A DNA stretch of 52,255 nucleotides from Cyanobacteria bacterium GSL.Bin1 (GTDB taxonomy: Bacteria; Cyanobacteriota; Cyanobacteriia; Cyanobacteriales; Rubidibacteraceae), in the NCBI GenBank assembly GCA_009909085.1, contig JAAANX010000048.1:1-52255 (forward strand), read 5' to 3'. This document shows positions 22,652 to 32,093 of the stretch, piece by piece. The number at the start of each line of letters is the position of its first letter. The stretch's first letter is position 1. The notes under the pieces are model-generated. The model was not told the DNA's origin, made no database searches, and worked only from the letters and a program-made list of their open reading frames with translations. Made by a program: the position numbers and the translations under genes.

Positions 22652-24671
22652 ACAGTCATGGATTGGGACGGCAATCTTAACCGCTTTACTGATCCTTCTC
22701 ATTCGAGGATGGGGGGTGCTGCAAGTGTTAGAGTTATCCCATTATGATTTGATGTTTTTAATGCGCTCGTCAATCCAATCAGTGGCGCGTTCCCCTCAAA
22801 TTGTGATTGTCGGATATACTGAGTCCGATATTAGAGAGTTGCAAGAACCGACTTTATCGGACCAGACCCTATTTGCCATCCTATCAAAGATTTTGAATCA
22901 AGATCCTGCTTTGGTGGGATTGGATTTTTTTCGGGAATCGCCAATTGCTTATCAACCCCTTAAGCAATTATTTCAAACTGAATCTCGGTTGTATCTTCCC
23001 GCCCGATTTTTAGGTTCCCAGCAAGAGCAGATCACCGCACCAGACAAGGTTCCTCTAGGGCGAGTTGGCGATGTCAGTGTACCGCTGGATCGCAATGGCA
23101 TTTTACGTCGCAACTTTTTATCAGTCTGTTCTCAGCAGCAATTGTCAGGAGACTGCGCTACCTATCACCCGTCCTTGGCACTCCAATTAGCAGAAGCTTA
23201 TTTAGCCCCGAAAGGAATCCGACCAAAAGCAACTGAGAAAGGACAGTTACAATTAGGAGAAGCAGTTTTTCAACAAGTATTGCCGAACAGTGGCGGGTAT
23301 ATTGACGTTGCTTCTGGTGGGGGCTACCAAGTTCTCGTGAATTGGCGAGACTTAGACAAATCTTTCACTACTGTGACTGTATCAGAGGTTCTTAAGGGAA
23401 AAATTGATCCCAAGCTGTTTCACAATCGAATTGTCTTGCTCGGCTCCAGGGCACCATCCCAAGAAGATTTATTTACAACTCCCTATTCCCGAGCTTTTGA
23501 GGCTATTTTTGGCGTTGAGAGTATTGGCTTTTTTACTGAGCAAATTATTTGGAGTGCTCTAGGAGAAAAGCAAAATTTAAAAACACTGCCCGAAGTGTGG
23601 GAATCACTTTTAGTATTTATCTGGGCGGGGATAGCATTAACGAGCTTAGCTTGGTTTTATTCTTATTTGAAAACGTCTTTACTCAAACTTTTTTTATTGC
23701 TATCTGTTATTTTAACGACACTGACATTTTTCATTAGTTTTATCGCATTTTTAGTGTCTTGGTGGATTCCCTTTATTCCTTATGCCGGCGTCATATTTAT
23801 TAGTCTACTGGGGCAATGTTTCATACTTGCTGATCGCCAACGACAGCGATACCTCTCGCATTTAGAAAGGGAATTAGCAGCTTTACAGGAGCAACTTGAA
23901 CAAACTCACCAACTACAAATTGCTCAAGAAAAAAGCGATTCTATTTCTTTTTTGGGGGCAAAACTCGCCCATGATATTCGGAATGTTTTAGGGATGTTAG
24001 AAGGGAATCTTAGCAACAGTCTGACTACTGTGAGAGAAATGAGTTGGCTTTATGAAGATGATGAACAATGGGAGGAATTGCGAGATTCATTAACAGGAAT
24101 GGAGCGAAACTTAAACCGAATTCAAGATTTTGTTAATAGTGTTTTATCTTATGCCTCTGATTATGAAGAGAATGTCGTTACTTATTATTATTTGCCTTCT
24201 TTTCTAGAAACTGTCTTAGCACACGCTTGGGAACAAAGCGAGAGGAAAGCAACCAATGTTGCACTATTTCGAGATTATGATCCCTTACTGAATAATCAAA
24301 CCATTCCCATCTTACCCTTCAGTTTAGAACGGGCTTTATTAAATTTACTGGATAATAGCTTTGATGCTTTGCTTGCGCGAACTCAATGGGAAGCAGAGTC
24401 GCCATTAATTCAAGTTATAACGCGCGATCGCGGGTCTTTTATTGAGATTCAGATAATTGATAATGGGGTTGGAATCGACCCTGATTATCAAGATCATATA
24501 TTCGACTTACTATTTACGTCCAAATCGGGAAGTGGAACGGGACTCGGGTTATATATTGCCTATGAAAGCATTGTTAAACTGCATCGCGGAAAAATTTTTT
24601 TGCAGGAAACCGGGGAGGGACGAACTTGCTTCTCAATTGGCTTACCCAAGCAATTCCGAAAAGAGTTTTGA
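22626..24671 (+). CDS. CHASE2-domain sensor histidine kinase
   Basis: A protein of about 681 residues. One membrane helix (ILTALLILLIRGWGVLQV) precedes a periplasmic CHASE2 domain (YDLMFLMR, VIVGYTESDI, VGLDFFRE). Three more helices follow near residues 320-400. A coiled coil then leads to the kinase: H-box LAHDIRNVLG, N-box LLNLLDNSFDAL, G1 IIDNGVGIDP, and G2 GSGTGLGLYIA. It is complete. GTG 22623 or ATG 22626 are possible starts. The likely partner is the response-regulator fusion at 20313-21644, in divergent orientation. The ligand is unknown. Confidence 0.9.
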   Translation: MRKLKTIAKQSWIGTAILTALLILLIRGWGVLQVLELSHYDLMFLMRSSIQSVARSPQIVIVGYTESDIRELQEPTLSDQTLFAILSKILNQDPALVGLDFFRESPIAYQPLKQLFQTESRLYLPARFLGSQQEQITAPDKVPLGRVGDVSVPLDRNGILRRNFLSVCSQQQLSGDCATYHPSLALQLAEAYLAPKGIRPKATEKGQLQLGEAVFQQVLPNSGGYIDVASGGGYQVLVNWRDLDKSFTTVTVSEVLKGKIDPKLFHNRIVLLGSRAPSQEDLFTTPYSRAFEAIFGVESIGFFTEQIIWSALGEKQNLKTLPEVWESLLVFIWAGIALTSLAWFYSYLKTSLLKLFLLLSVILTTLTFFISFIAFLVSWWIPFIPYAGVIFISLLGQCFILADRQRQRYLSHLERELAALQEQLEQTHQLQIAQEKSDSISFLGAKLAHDIRNVLGMLEGNLSNSLTTVREMSWLYEDDEQWEELRDSLTGMERNLNRIQDFVNSVLSYASDYEENVVTYYYLPSFLETVLAHAWEQSERKATNVALFRDYDPLLNNQTIPILPFSLERALLNLLDNSFDALLARTQWEAESPLIQVITRDRGSFIEIQIIDNGVGIDPDYQDHIFDLLFTSKSGSGTGLGLYIAYESIVKLHRGKIFLQETGEGRTCFSIGLPKQFRKEF

Positions 24672-24672
24672 C

Positions 24673-26220
24673 TTAAAAATTTGTTTGATACCGCAATTGC
24701 ACCGTCCCCAATTGCTCTAGCCCCTCCCCTTCCACTAAAGGAATCCCTAAGTCACCTTGTACTTGCAGGCTGTCAGTCAACTGCCAACGCAATCCCAAAC
24801 CGACGCTAGACAAAAGTGAGGGAGAAAGGACTTTGCGATCAACTCCTTCTAAATCAATATTATTATTCCAAACCACACCTAAATCAAAGAAAGGAACAAG
24901 AACCACTTTATCCCTCACTGACCACTGCAATTCTGTTGAGACCAAAATACCATTATCCCCACTCCGAGAATTACGCTCAAATCCTCGTACAGAATCGACC
25001 CCACCAATGGCAATTTGTTCTAAAGGTAGTAAAGCATCGCCAGTGAGTTGTGTCGCTAATTCTCCTGAAAATACCAAATTTTCATCAACCTGCTTTAGAT
25101 ACTGCACTGACCCTAACCAACTGACAAACGAGCCATCAAAATTAAAGTCGTTTTTAGTAGCATCAAACCAATTTAATCCTGCTGAGACCTGCGATCGCGC
25201 TAAAAAGGTATAATCTCGCCCTCGCTGTATGTACCGTCCCTGCAACCGCAGCACGCGCACGCGACTTTCTCCGTCCTCGGTTAAGGTTCCTAAATTGAAG
25301 GGAAAGGGCTCCCCATTAAGGAATGTTTGGGAATCCCGAATATCAAAAAATAAACTGACCGAAAGGGTCTCCCTCGGGTGAGTAATGAGAACCTGCTCAA
25401 TTTCGATAAAAAACGTATCTGCCACCGAAGAAACATCAACTTCGTCCAAGCCACTGACCACAGCAACCTCATTTTGGCGATACCCTAAGGAAAGTTCTTT
25501 CGCTCCCCCATTCAAGGGAATCTCATAACTAGCTCGCCACAAATCCACCCCTTCACTTGCCGTATAACCTGCTTTTAGGCGATCCCCCAATCCAATTAAA
25601 TTCTGGTTACTCAAGGTAATCCCCCCTTGAATTCCCCCAAAATCAGGATTCTGGGTATTATCAATTTCTAAACTTAACTGCCAAGGGGGAGCTGGTTTTA
25701 AATCAACAATTAAGTCACTCACTCCTTCCCATTCTCCCGAAACTAGCTCTGCATTAACTTGTTCAAATCGTGGATCTTGCTGTAATAACTGCAAGGACTG
25801 TCGCAGAGCCCTTTCTTGAAGAGGCTCCTCGATTAAACGATTGATTTTAGCCCGAGCATACTGTTGCGTTAGGGAATTATCCACTCCCTTCACTCTTATT
25901 TCCCCAAGCCCTCCCTCTACTACCTGAATCGTTACCACGCCTTGCTCAATTGCTTGTTCTGGGACATAGGCAGCAGAGGTAATATACCCCTGCTCTACGT
26001 AATAATCAGTAATCTGACTGCGGAGTTGGATTAAATTAGGAATTGTCAGTGGTTTTCCTTGCCAGTCTTTCACAAGCTGCTGCAAGGTTTGATCACTAAA
26101 TTGTGTATTACCTTGAAACCGAATTAACTGAATGACAGGCTGAGCCGAAGCGATATTGTTGAAACAGAATGGTACACATAAGACGAGTAGGAGTAACTTT
26201 AAGTCTTTTTTTATCTTCAT
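24673..26220 (-). CDS. TpsB/FhaC-type outer-membrane transporter (two-partner secretion)
   Basis: A protein of about 515 residues from the preferred start. The start is set at ATG 26220, which gives a signal peptide ending at ASA-QPV; the longer frame to 26316 lacks one. A POTRA_2 domain follows (RFQGNTQFSDQTLQQLV, VEQGYITSAAYVPEQ, IQVVEGGLGEIRV), then a 16-strand-type barrel. A VRGF-like lid motif is present as DSVRGFERNSRSG. These proteins export a large TpsA exoprotein. No TpsA gene is in the window, so it is an orphan here. It is divergent from the conjugation operon with a strong palindrome between. Confidence 0.87.
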   Translation of the reverse strand: MKIKKDLKLLLLVLCVPFCFNNIASAQPVIQLIRFQGNTQFSDQTLQQLVKDWQGKPLTIPNLIQLRSQITDYYVEQGYITSAAYVPEQAIEQGVVTIQVVEGGLGEIRVKGVDNSLTQQYARAKINRLIEEPLQERALRQSLQLLQQDPRFEQVNAELVSGEWEGVSDLIVDLKPAPPWQLSLEIDNTQNPDFGGIQGGITLSNQNLIGLGDRLKAGYTASEGVDLWRASYEIPLNGGAKELSLGYRQNEVAVVSGLDEVDVSSVADTFFIEIEQVLITHPRETLSVSLFFDIRDSQTFLNGEPFPFNLGTLTEDGESRVRVLRLQGRYIQRGRDYTFLARSQVSAGLNWFDATKNDFNFDGSFVSWLGSVQYLKQVDENLVFSGELATQLTGDALLPLEQIAIGGVDSVRGFERNSRSGDNGILVSTELQWSVRDKVVLVPFFDLGVVWNNNIDLEGVDRKVLSPSLLSSVGLGLRWQLTDSLQVQGDLGIPLVEGEGLEQLGTVQLRYQTNF

Positions 26221-26327
26221 GAAAAAACTAGAGTTTGATTTTTCTTGCGTACAAAGGTACTCTTCAAATGAGGGAATCGCCATCGTTAATTTCACGACAG
26301 TCAGTTGACAATGCACTTAGGTATTAG

Positions 26328-26354
26328 CAAGAGTTGTAACGTTTACAACTCTTG
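26328..26354. promoter_or_regulatory. Perfect palindrome upstream of the conjugation operon
   Basis: The arms CAAGAGTTGTAA and TTACAACTCTTG (12 bp each) are separated by CGT. It ends four bases before the TTGACA of the operon promoter and lies between divergent genes, so it is a likely operator for both, or for the T4SS alone. Confidence 0.65.
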
Positions 26355-26357
26355 TTC

Positions 26358-26385
26358 TTGACAGTCCAAATTTTTGGGCTAGAAT
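26358..26385 (+). promoter_or_regulatory. Strong promoter of the conjugation (T4SS) operon
   Basis: TTGACA (26358-26363) and TAGAAT (26380-26385) are separated by 16 bases, directly after the 27-bp palindrome. This is the best match to sigma-70 consensus in the operon's upstream region. Confidence 0.7.
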
Positions 26386-26446
26386 AATGAACAAAATATT
26401 GAACCATCCCCCAATAATTAGAAAATTCCCTTTCAGAGGTCATAAT

Positions 26447-26983
26447 ATGGTTTTGTCAAATTTGTTGATCAAGCCTCGAAAAAACTTAGCAGTTAGACCG
26501 TTGGTGATTACTGCTTTGGCTTCACTTTTATTTTTACATTTCGATCGCGTTTGGATTTCCTTCTGGCTCTTTTCCTTAATCGTAGGAATTCTCCTAAGCC
26601 ATTATTTAACCCCATTTCGATTTAAGCCATCGCAAATTGGAACCGCACTAGCAATTAGTTTTCTAATCATGCTAGCTGGCTCTCCTGCATCAGCTGGTAG
26701 TGGCAGTGGTACTGGTGGTCTCTTCGGACCAATGGAAGATGCTACCCAAGATGTCCTCAACGCTGCTGGTGCTGGTGACATCAGCAGTCAAACAACAGGG
26801 ATTTTCGGGATGCTCAACATCATTGCGGGTCTTGTTGCCATTGGTGCTCTAGTGTATGGCATCTTTGAACAAAGAAATGGCAATACAATGCGGGAAAGTT
26901 TTATGCCATTTTTGATGGTCCTGTTGCTCTATGTTGGTGCTCAATTTGTGATGAGTATTTTCCTCAGCGGTACGAGCGCATAG
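26447..26983 (+). CDS. VirB2/TrbC-like pilin precursor
   Basis: A 178-residue protein from the ATG preceded by AGAGG (26387 gives a longer frame). A long leader with two hydrophobic stretches ends at SPASA-GSGSG. The mature part has two membrane helices (MLNIIAGLVAIGALVYGIF and MPFLMVLLLYVGAQFVMSIF) around a short loop with RNGN. Small, hydrophobic, two-helix, first in a T4SS operon and with a cleavage site, it fits the major conjugative pilin. TraX at 45426-46115 might acetylate it. Confidence 0.7.
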   Translation: MVLSNLLIKPRKNLAVRPLVITALASLLFLHFDRVWISFWLFSLIVGILLSHYLTPFRFKPSQIGTALAISFLIMLAGSPASAGSGSGTGGLFGPMEDATQDVLNAAGAGDISSQTTGIFGMLNIIAGLVAIGALVYGIFEQRNGNTMRESFMPFLMVLLLYVGAQFVMSIFLSGTSA

Positions 26984-27008
26984 CCTTATCCTCAATTCAG
27001 TTCTCGTA

Positions 27009-30000
27009 ATGGTTACTAAAGAAAAGAACTATCCAGTCAACCAAGCAGTTGGCAAAACCTTGGGGTTGGGATGGTTGCCCCAAAACCAAATCTTCTATTG
27101 GATTATCATGCTTCTTCCTACCCTAGGGCTAGCTATTATTTCTCCTTTATCGTATTTTCAAATGATTCCCCTATGGGTGATTCTCTGTTTTAGTTTCTGG
27201 GCACTGACGGGAGAAAAGGAGTACCAATTTCTGGATAAATTCCGTACCCTTCCCTTTTTTCAAACGAGGTGGATTCGTGCTCAAACAGGTGTGCATTGGG
27301 AGATTAGTTCGTTGTTACCGAAGAAAAAACGTCATGGCTCCAAACAAACTAAGGCAACGGAACTTGGTAGTTTAACTCCCATTGAGGATTTCTCCGATCT
27401 AGTCTGCTATGGTCAAATTGAACTTCAAGGCTATCAGGTGGGGTTTTACCTTTTGGAAGATCGAAGAAGGCAACTCCAATTCGTATTTCGGTGGTCTGTG
27501 CAGGGACCTCACGCCGAACTCTCTAATTCGGAAGCAGATATTCTGTTAGAAAAGTGGAACACAGGAATTAAGGAGTTTATTCCCACCGAAACCGTCACGT
27601 TTGAACAGGAAAGCCTTGCTCAAGATTACAAAGCACAAATAACTCTAGACAAACAAACCAAAAATATAGATCATGTTTTATTAAAAGCACTTATCTACAG
27701 CCAAAAAGTTCGCATTCGCCAGCTTCGAGATAAAGGAAGGCGACGAATTCAGCGAAGTATCATTACAGCAACCTATACCCCCACCCAAGCAGTCAGCTCC
27801 CAAGATAGAGACTTAATTTCAAAGGGAATTTTGTGGCTCAATCGCTTCTGGGAAAACTTTCAAGGCAAACGGGAAAGCCTCGACCACGAACGGTTACAGA
27901 AAATGGTAGGACTGGCGTTTCGAGAAGGCTTTTTGCGGTGGCACTCTATCTTTACCTCAATTATGGAACTAGCGGTGCAGCCTTTGTCAGCAGAGGAGCT
28001 TTGGCAGCGGGATTACGCTGAGTTTCACCAACAAGAGGCGCCGTTGCTTCCCCAGCGACTCCTTCTCAATGGAAACGGGTTACAAGTGGAAGCCGATGAT
28101 TCGTTTTTACACGCATCTACAGTTCTGTTTCAAGGAGAGTATGGGATATCAAGTGTTCCCACTAACCATCCTGAGTGGGTTTACTTTCCAACGTCTCGAA
28201 CCTATAGTGGCGTTTTGCAGTTAGGAAAACCGAAAAGATTCAGTAGCGCTCGTAATAAAGTGCGTTACCTATGGAATGTCCTTTCTTGGGAGCAAACGGG
28301 CGACTGTCGTGCTGTGGTTCAGTTTAGCTCGACTAACCAGAAGGTCAGCGAATTTGAACTAGAACGATTAACCCGTTACTCTAATAAAGTTTCCGAACAA
28401 GCCATCCAAAACCAGGATGTTGCCGTAGGGGCTGACCAACGAGCGGATGATGCGACACAAGCACGGAGAGCTTTGCAAGATGGAGATAAGATTGTCCACG
28501 TGGCAGCAGGGTTGTTTCTGTATCGAAAAAATCCCCAAACCCTAGAACGCGATTTTGCCAATCTTAACGACTATTTTGCCGGGAGTGATACGTACCGGGA
28601 ACCGAATATCACGCCTCGCCTTTGGCTGCAAACCCTCCCTTATGTGAAAGAAGGATTCTTACATTTGCCAACGGATCGGCGAGATACTTACCTCTCTCGA
28701 GATGCTGTGGGATTATTGCCCTTAACCTCAACTCACCCTGTCAACGACAAAGGCGTGGAGTTATTAGCACTCGAAAGTGGCACTCCCATCCACCTTGATG
28801 CGTTTTCCCCGGATCATCATCTCCGTCTAGCAATTTTTGGGCAGTCTCGTTCTGGAAAATCCCTATTTCAAAGTGAGTGGGTTGTGCAGGCTTGCCTACA
28901 CGGAACGCCAGTAATCGGCTTTGATTTTCCACGCCCCGATGGGTCTTCTACTTACAAAGATTTAACTGAGCGGTTATCAGAACTTGGATTTAATGCTTGT
29001 TATTATGATATCTTGAGCAAAAGCAACAACTTACTGGATCTCCCAGACTACAGCGGAAAACCAGATGCGAGGGAACGACGGCGACAGATCATCGAATTCC
29101 AGATCGATGCGACCGTCACCATTGCAATTGGGGATGTCGATAATTCTTTGCTAGAACAAGAGGTTCGTTCTCTAGTCACGCAATCGCTAAATGACTTTCA
29201 TGCTCAACCAGCCATTCAAGAGCGATACCGACAAGCCAATGCAGCAGGGATTGGTACCTCCGAATGGGAAAATCCCCCCACTTACCATGACTACTGTGCA
29301 TTTTTAGAAACTTGGCTGGAGCACCATTTAGAGCATGATGCTGCCATCGTTTCCAATATGCAAAAAGAAGCTGCCTCCCTTTTAATAGAACAACTGCGGT
29401 CCTGTTTGCGAGGAAAATTGGGAACGGCGATTGCGACACCCAGCTCTTTTCCGCCTGAGACAGATACTTTGATTCTTGCCTTGACGAATCTTAGTAGCAA
29501 TTATGAAGCGTCGGTTATGGCACTTGTCGGATACGCCTGTTTAATGCGTCGGGCACTAGAGAGTGAGGTAAGTTTTTTCTTAACTGATGAAAGCCCCATC
29601 CTGTTTCAATTTCCCGCTATTTCTAAACGGATTGGGCAACTGTGCGCCAATGGCGCAAAGTGGGGAGTTCGGGTCATTTTATCTGGGCAAGATGCCGGAA
29701 CCATTTATCACTCGGCTGCGGGAGAGCAGATTTTTTCGTTGCTTAACGTTGTCATGATTGGACACATTGAGCACCGAGCAAAGGATTCCTTTGTCGAAGC
29801 ATTGAAAATTGATAAAGAGAAACTTGATTATTGTGCCAATAAAGGCTTTAAGCCCTCTCCTAGTGAACTCCGCTCTCACTGGTTGCTTTCCGTAGATGGC
29901 AACTATACCCAATGTGGGTATTATCCCAGTGAACTCTTGCTTTCCCTAACGGCTAATAATCTAGATGAGTCCAGAGCACGAGAGCGGGTGATGGCACAAT

Positions 30001-30134
30001 ATGAAGATCCGGTTGAAGGAGCCATCGCCTTTATGCAGCTTTACTCAGAAGCACGACGCTCTGGTAAGCCCATGAGTGAAATTGCTCCTCAATCTCGTTT
30101 ATTAAAGCAAGGAGAGGACACCTATGCCAATTAA
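27009..30134 (+). CDS. VirB3-VirB4-type T4SS ATPase fusion (TraC-like)
   Basis: A 1041-residue protein. Residues about 20-75 hold two membrane helices (FYWIIMLLPTLGLAIISPL, LWVILCFSFWAL) followed by EKEYQF, as in VirB3/TraL, suggesting a VirB3 fusion. The rest is VirB4/TraC: Walker A GQSRSGKS near residue 611, FFLTDES (Walker B-like) near 855, and ANGAKWGVRVILSGQDAG, the usual TraC/VirB4 C-terminal motif. It powers pilus assembly and substrate transfer at the inner membrane. The next gene starts 11 bases before the stop. A partial TGTGCGCC palindrome lies within it at 29641-29656. Confidence 0.87.
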   Translation: MVTKEKNYPVNQAVGKTLGLGWLPQNQIFYWIIMLLPTLGLAIISPLSYFQMIPLWVILCFSFWALTGEKEYQFLDKFRTLPFFQTRWIRAQTGVHWEISSLLPKKKRHGSKQTKATELGSLTPIEDFSDLVCYGQIELQGYQVGFYLLEDRRRQLQFVFRWSVQGPHAELSNSEADILLEKWNTGIKEFIPTETVTFEQESLAQDYKAQITLDKQTKNIDHVLLKALIYSQKVRIRQLRDKGRRRIQRSIITATYTPTQAVSSQDRDLISKGILWLNRFWENFQGKRESLDHERLQKMVGLAFREGFLRWHSIFTSIMELAVQPLSAEELWQRDYAEFHQQEAPLLPQRLLLNGNGLQVEADDSFLHASTVLFQGEYGISSVPTNHPEWVYFPTSRTYSGVLQLGKPKRFSSARNKVRYLWNVLSWEQTGDCRAVVQFSSTNQKVSEFELERLTRYSNKVSEQAIQNQDVAVGADQRADDATQARRALQDGDKIVHVAAGLFLYRKNPQTLERDFANLNDYFAGSDTYREPNITPRLWLQTLPYVKEGFLHLPTDRRDTYLSRDAVGLLPLTSTHPVNDKGVELLALESGTPIHLDAFSPDHHLRLAIFGQSRSGKSLFQSEWVVQACLHGTPVIGFDFPRPDGSSTYKDLTERLSELGFNACYYDILSKSNNLLDLPDYSGKPDARERRRQIIEFQIDATVTIAIGDVDNSLLEQEVRSLVTQSLNDFHAQPAIQERYRQANAAGIGTSEWENPPTYHDYCAFLETWLEHHLEHDAAIVSNMQKEAASLLIEQLRSCLRGKLGTAIATPSSFPPETDTLILALTNLSSNYEASVMALVGYACLMRRALESEVSFFLTDESPILFQFPAISKRIGQLCANGAKWGVRVILSGQDAGTIYHSAAGEQIFSLLNVVMIGHIEHRAKDSFVEALKIDKEKLDYCANKGFKPSPSELRSHWLLSVDGNYTQCGYYPSELLLSLTANNLDESRARERVMAQYEDPVEGAIAFMQLYSEARRSGKPMSEIAPQSRLLKQGEDTYAN

Positions 30135-30924
30135 AGCTAGCATCGCAACAGTGAGCTTCGGTATTTTAGTCGCAGCTTCTCCAGTCGTCGCATCAATTTT
30201 ACCGACAAACGGAGCAATCGATGACGTTATAGAAGATGTGATTGGTGGTGAAGCCCAAACGTATCTAGAAGAAGCCCAAGCCTACTGGGAAGAAATCCAA
30301 GGCTATTACGAAGATATTATTAATGGCGATTTGGAGGATATTTTGGCAGGAATTCCAACAACGCCAGGATCAGGAGGAAGTAGTGAACCAGCAATGGGCA
30401 TTCCAGATACACAGCAAAATCGGGAGGAAGCGATTAGCAATGCTGATTCTCCAGAGGCAGTGGTACGAGCCAAAAATCGGGCTGATTTGAGTGATCGCGG
30501 ATTAGCAAATGCAATTGCTCAAACTGTTATTGGCGAAGAAGGTCAAGAATTTCTGCAAGCTCAACAAGAAGCTGCGTCAGTAAGCCTAGGTCAAGCAGAG
30601 GGGGGATTAGAACAAGTAAAAACCCTTTCTGACCAAGCCCAAAGTAAAAATATTACTCAAAACGTGATGAAGGACCTTGTGAAGCAGCAAGCAGCGCAAT
30701 CAGCAATTGAGTTGAGTCAAACGACCATTAATCGTCAAATGTCTCAGCAGTTATCCGATCTCAAATTGCAAGGAGCAGCCAGTAATCTCATGCTCAGTGA
30801 TGTCAGTGCAGCCCTTGCTGCTGCTGAAAGCCGTGCTCAACGAGAAGAGCGAACTCAAGACCTCTCTCTGTCCGTTGCTGGTGCTCGTATTTATATTCCA
30901 GGGGTTGATCTAACAGGAGAGTAG
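30124..30924 (+). CDS. VirB5-like periplasmic T4SS component
   Basis: A 266-residue protein with a signal peptide ending VVA-SIL. An acidic segment (YLEEAQAYWEEIQGYYEDI) and a Gly/Ser linker precede long Gln/Ala-rich helices (LSDQAQSKNITQNVMKDLVKQQ, QMSQQLSDLKLQGAASNLMLS). It sits between VirB4 and VirB6, where VirB5/TrbJ is found, and its coiled helices resemble TrbJ. It overlaps the VirB4 stop, with GGAG before ATG. The identity is inferred from position and shape. Confidence 0.6.
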   Translation: MPIKASIATVSFGILVAASPVVASILPTNGAIDDVIEDVIGGEAQTYLEEAQAYWEEIQGYYEDIINGDLEDILAGIPTTPGSGGSSEPAMGIPDTQQNREEAISNADSPEAVVRAKNRADLSDRGLANAIAQTVIGEEGQEFLQAQQEAASVSLGQAEGGLEQVKTLSDQAQSKNITQNVMKDLVKQQAAQSAIELSQTTINRQMSQQLSDLKLQGAASNLMLSDVSAALAAAESRAQREERTQDLSLSVAGARIYIPGVDLTGE

Positions 30925-30926
30925 CA

Positions 30927-32093
30927 ATGTTTTACCTGGCGCTAGAAGGGGCTTCTGAACTAATCAACCAAAGTGCTAATGTCAGTAAGGATATTGCTCA
31001 AGGATGGGATGATATCTGGAATGACACGATTGTGAATGCCCCTGGCAATGAAGTTTATTCCTTAGTTGTCGATGGCGCTTTGTGGTTGGCGTTAGTTTCT
31101 ACCATCGTTTGGGTGATGAATTGGGCACCTCGATTAATTCGAGGACAAATGCTAGCCCATTCTGCGTTTTACTTAATTATTCCAGTGCTGATTTTCGCTG
31201 GACTCACAAATAATGGGGGAACGTTGGGCAATCTCTCCTATGGGATTAACCGCTTGATTATTTATGGTAATGAACTGGTATTGCAGCAGGAAGTTGGGAG
31301 CATTAGTACCGCAGAAGCCATCCAAGAAATGAAATTAACCAATCTTGCTGCGTCACAACTCCGGAGCCAATTTAATACCTGTGCCAATCTAGAGCCATCA
31401 ACCTCAGGCGGGACTGATCCAAGAAAGAAATGTTTTGAGGAGCTGCAAGCCAACATTGATGACCTAGAAGCCCAGTTCCAGAATGATTTTTGTTCGGGGA
31501 CACTTGATTCAATTTGTGGCGGACTTGATATCTTTACTGATTTTGGCAATGCGCTCAGTGAGGCAATTAGTAAAGCTAACTCAGAATATAGCGAAACCTC
31601 CCCTAACCAGTTTTATGCCCGATTTATGCTGACAGAGGTCTCGAAACGGGCAGGAAGCTATATCTTAGGAAGCACCGTTAAATCAAATATGGATTATATC
31701 TTAAGAGCGATCCAATGGGGCTATATGAATATGCTGATGGGCGGGATGTTTCTACTAGGCTTGTCAGCTCCCTTTTTCCTGGCTGCCTCTCTAATTCCTT
31801 TTCACCCCCGAACCTTCTGGACTTGGCTAATCGGATTTTTATCATTCGGTTTAGCCATCTTCTTCTATAACATTCTGGTGGGAACAACAGCGCGACTAAT
31901 TGTTGAAGTAGAGGCAACGACCTTATCACAGTTACAGTATGCGTTTATGTTAGGCTTTTTTGCCCCAGCATTAGCCTCTGGGTTAGCAAGTTGGAGTGCT
32001 TGGGCGGCAGCAAAAAATGCCGGGCAAAATGGGGCACAGCTTGCAGCGGCAGCCACCTCTTCTCTCATTAGTGTTGTTCGCTTTACTCGATAA
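30927..32093 (+). CDS. VirB6/TrbL-like inner-membrane T4SS channel protein
   Basis: A 388-residue protein with several membrane helices: LVVDGALWLALVSTIVWVMNW, SAFYLIIPVLIFAG, GMFLLGLSAPFFLAASLIPF, WTWLIGFLSFGLAIFFYNILV, and AFMLGFFAPALASGLASW. A periplasmic loop carries four Cys (NTCANL, KKCFEE, DFCSGT, SICGG). Its size, topology and place between VirB5 and VirB8 fit VirB6. It overlaps the next gene by one base (TAATG). Confidence 0.75.
   Translation: MFYLALEGASELINQSANVSKDIAQGWDDIWNDTIVNAPGNEVYSLVVDGALWLALVSTIVWVMNWAPRLIRGQMLAHSAFYLIIPVLIFAGLTNNGGTLGNLSYGINRLIIYGNELVLQQEVGSISTAEAIQEMKLTNLAASQLRSQFNTCANLEPSTSGGTDPRKKCFEELQANIDDLEAQFQNDFCSGTLDSICGGLDIFTDFGNALSEAISKANSEYSETSPNQFYARFMLTEVSKRAGSYILGSTVKSNMDYILRAIQWGYMNMLMGGMFLLGLSAPFFLAASLIPFHPRTFWTWLIGFLSFGLAIFFYNILVGTTARLIVEVEATTLSQLQYAFMLGFFAPALASGLASWSAWAAAKNAGQNGAQLAAAATSSLISVVRFTR

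Noticed and set aside
24833-25213. A 126-codon plus-strand open frame opposite TpsB
   Set aside because: It is antisense to the beta-barrel repeats; composition (Ser, Pro, Thr) follows from the opposite strand and there is no start signal.
29641-29656. Terminator-like palindrome inside virB4
   Set aside because: It is coding, in frame and mid-operon, so it is unlikely to terminate; it is kept only as part of the repeat finding.
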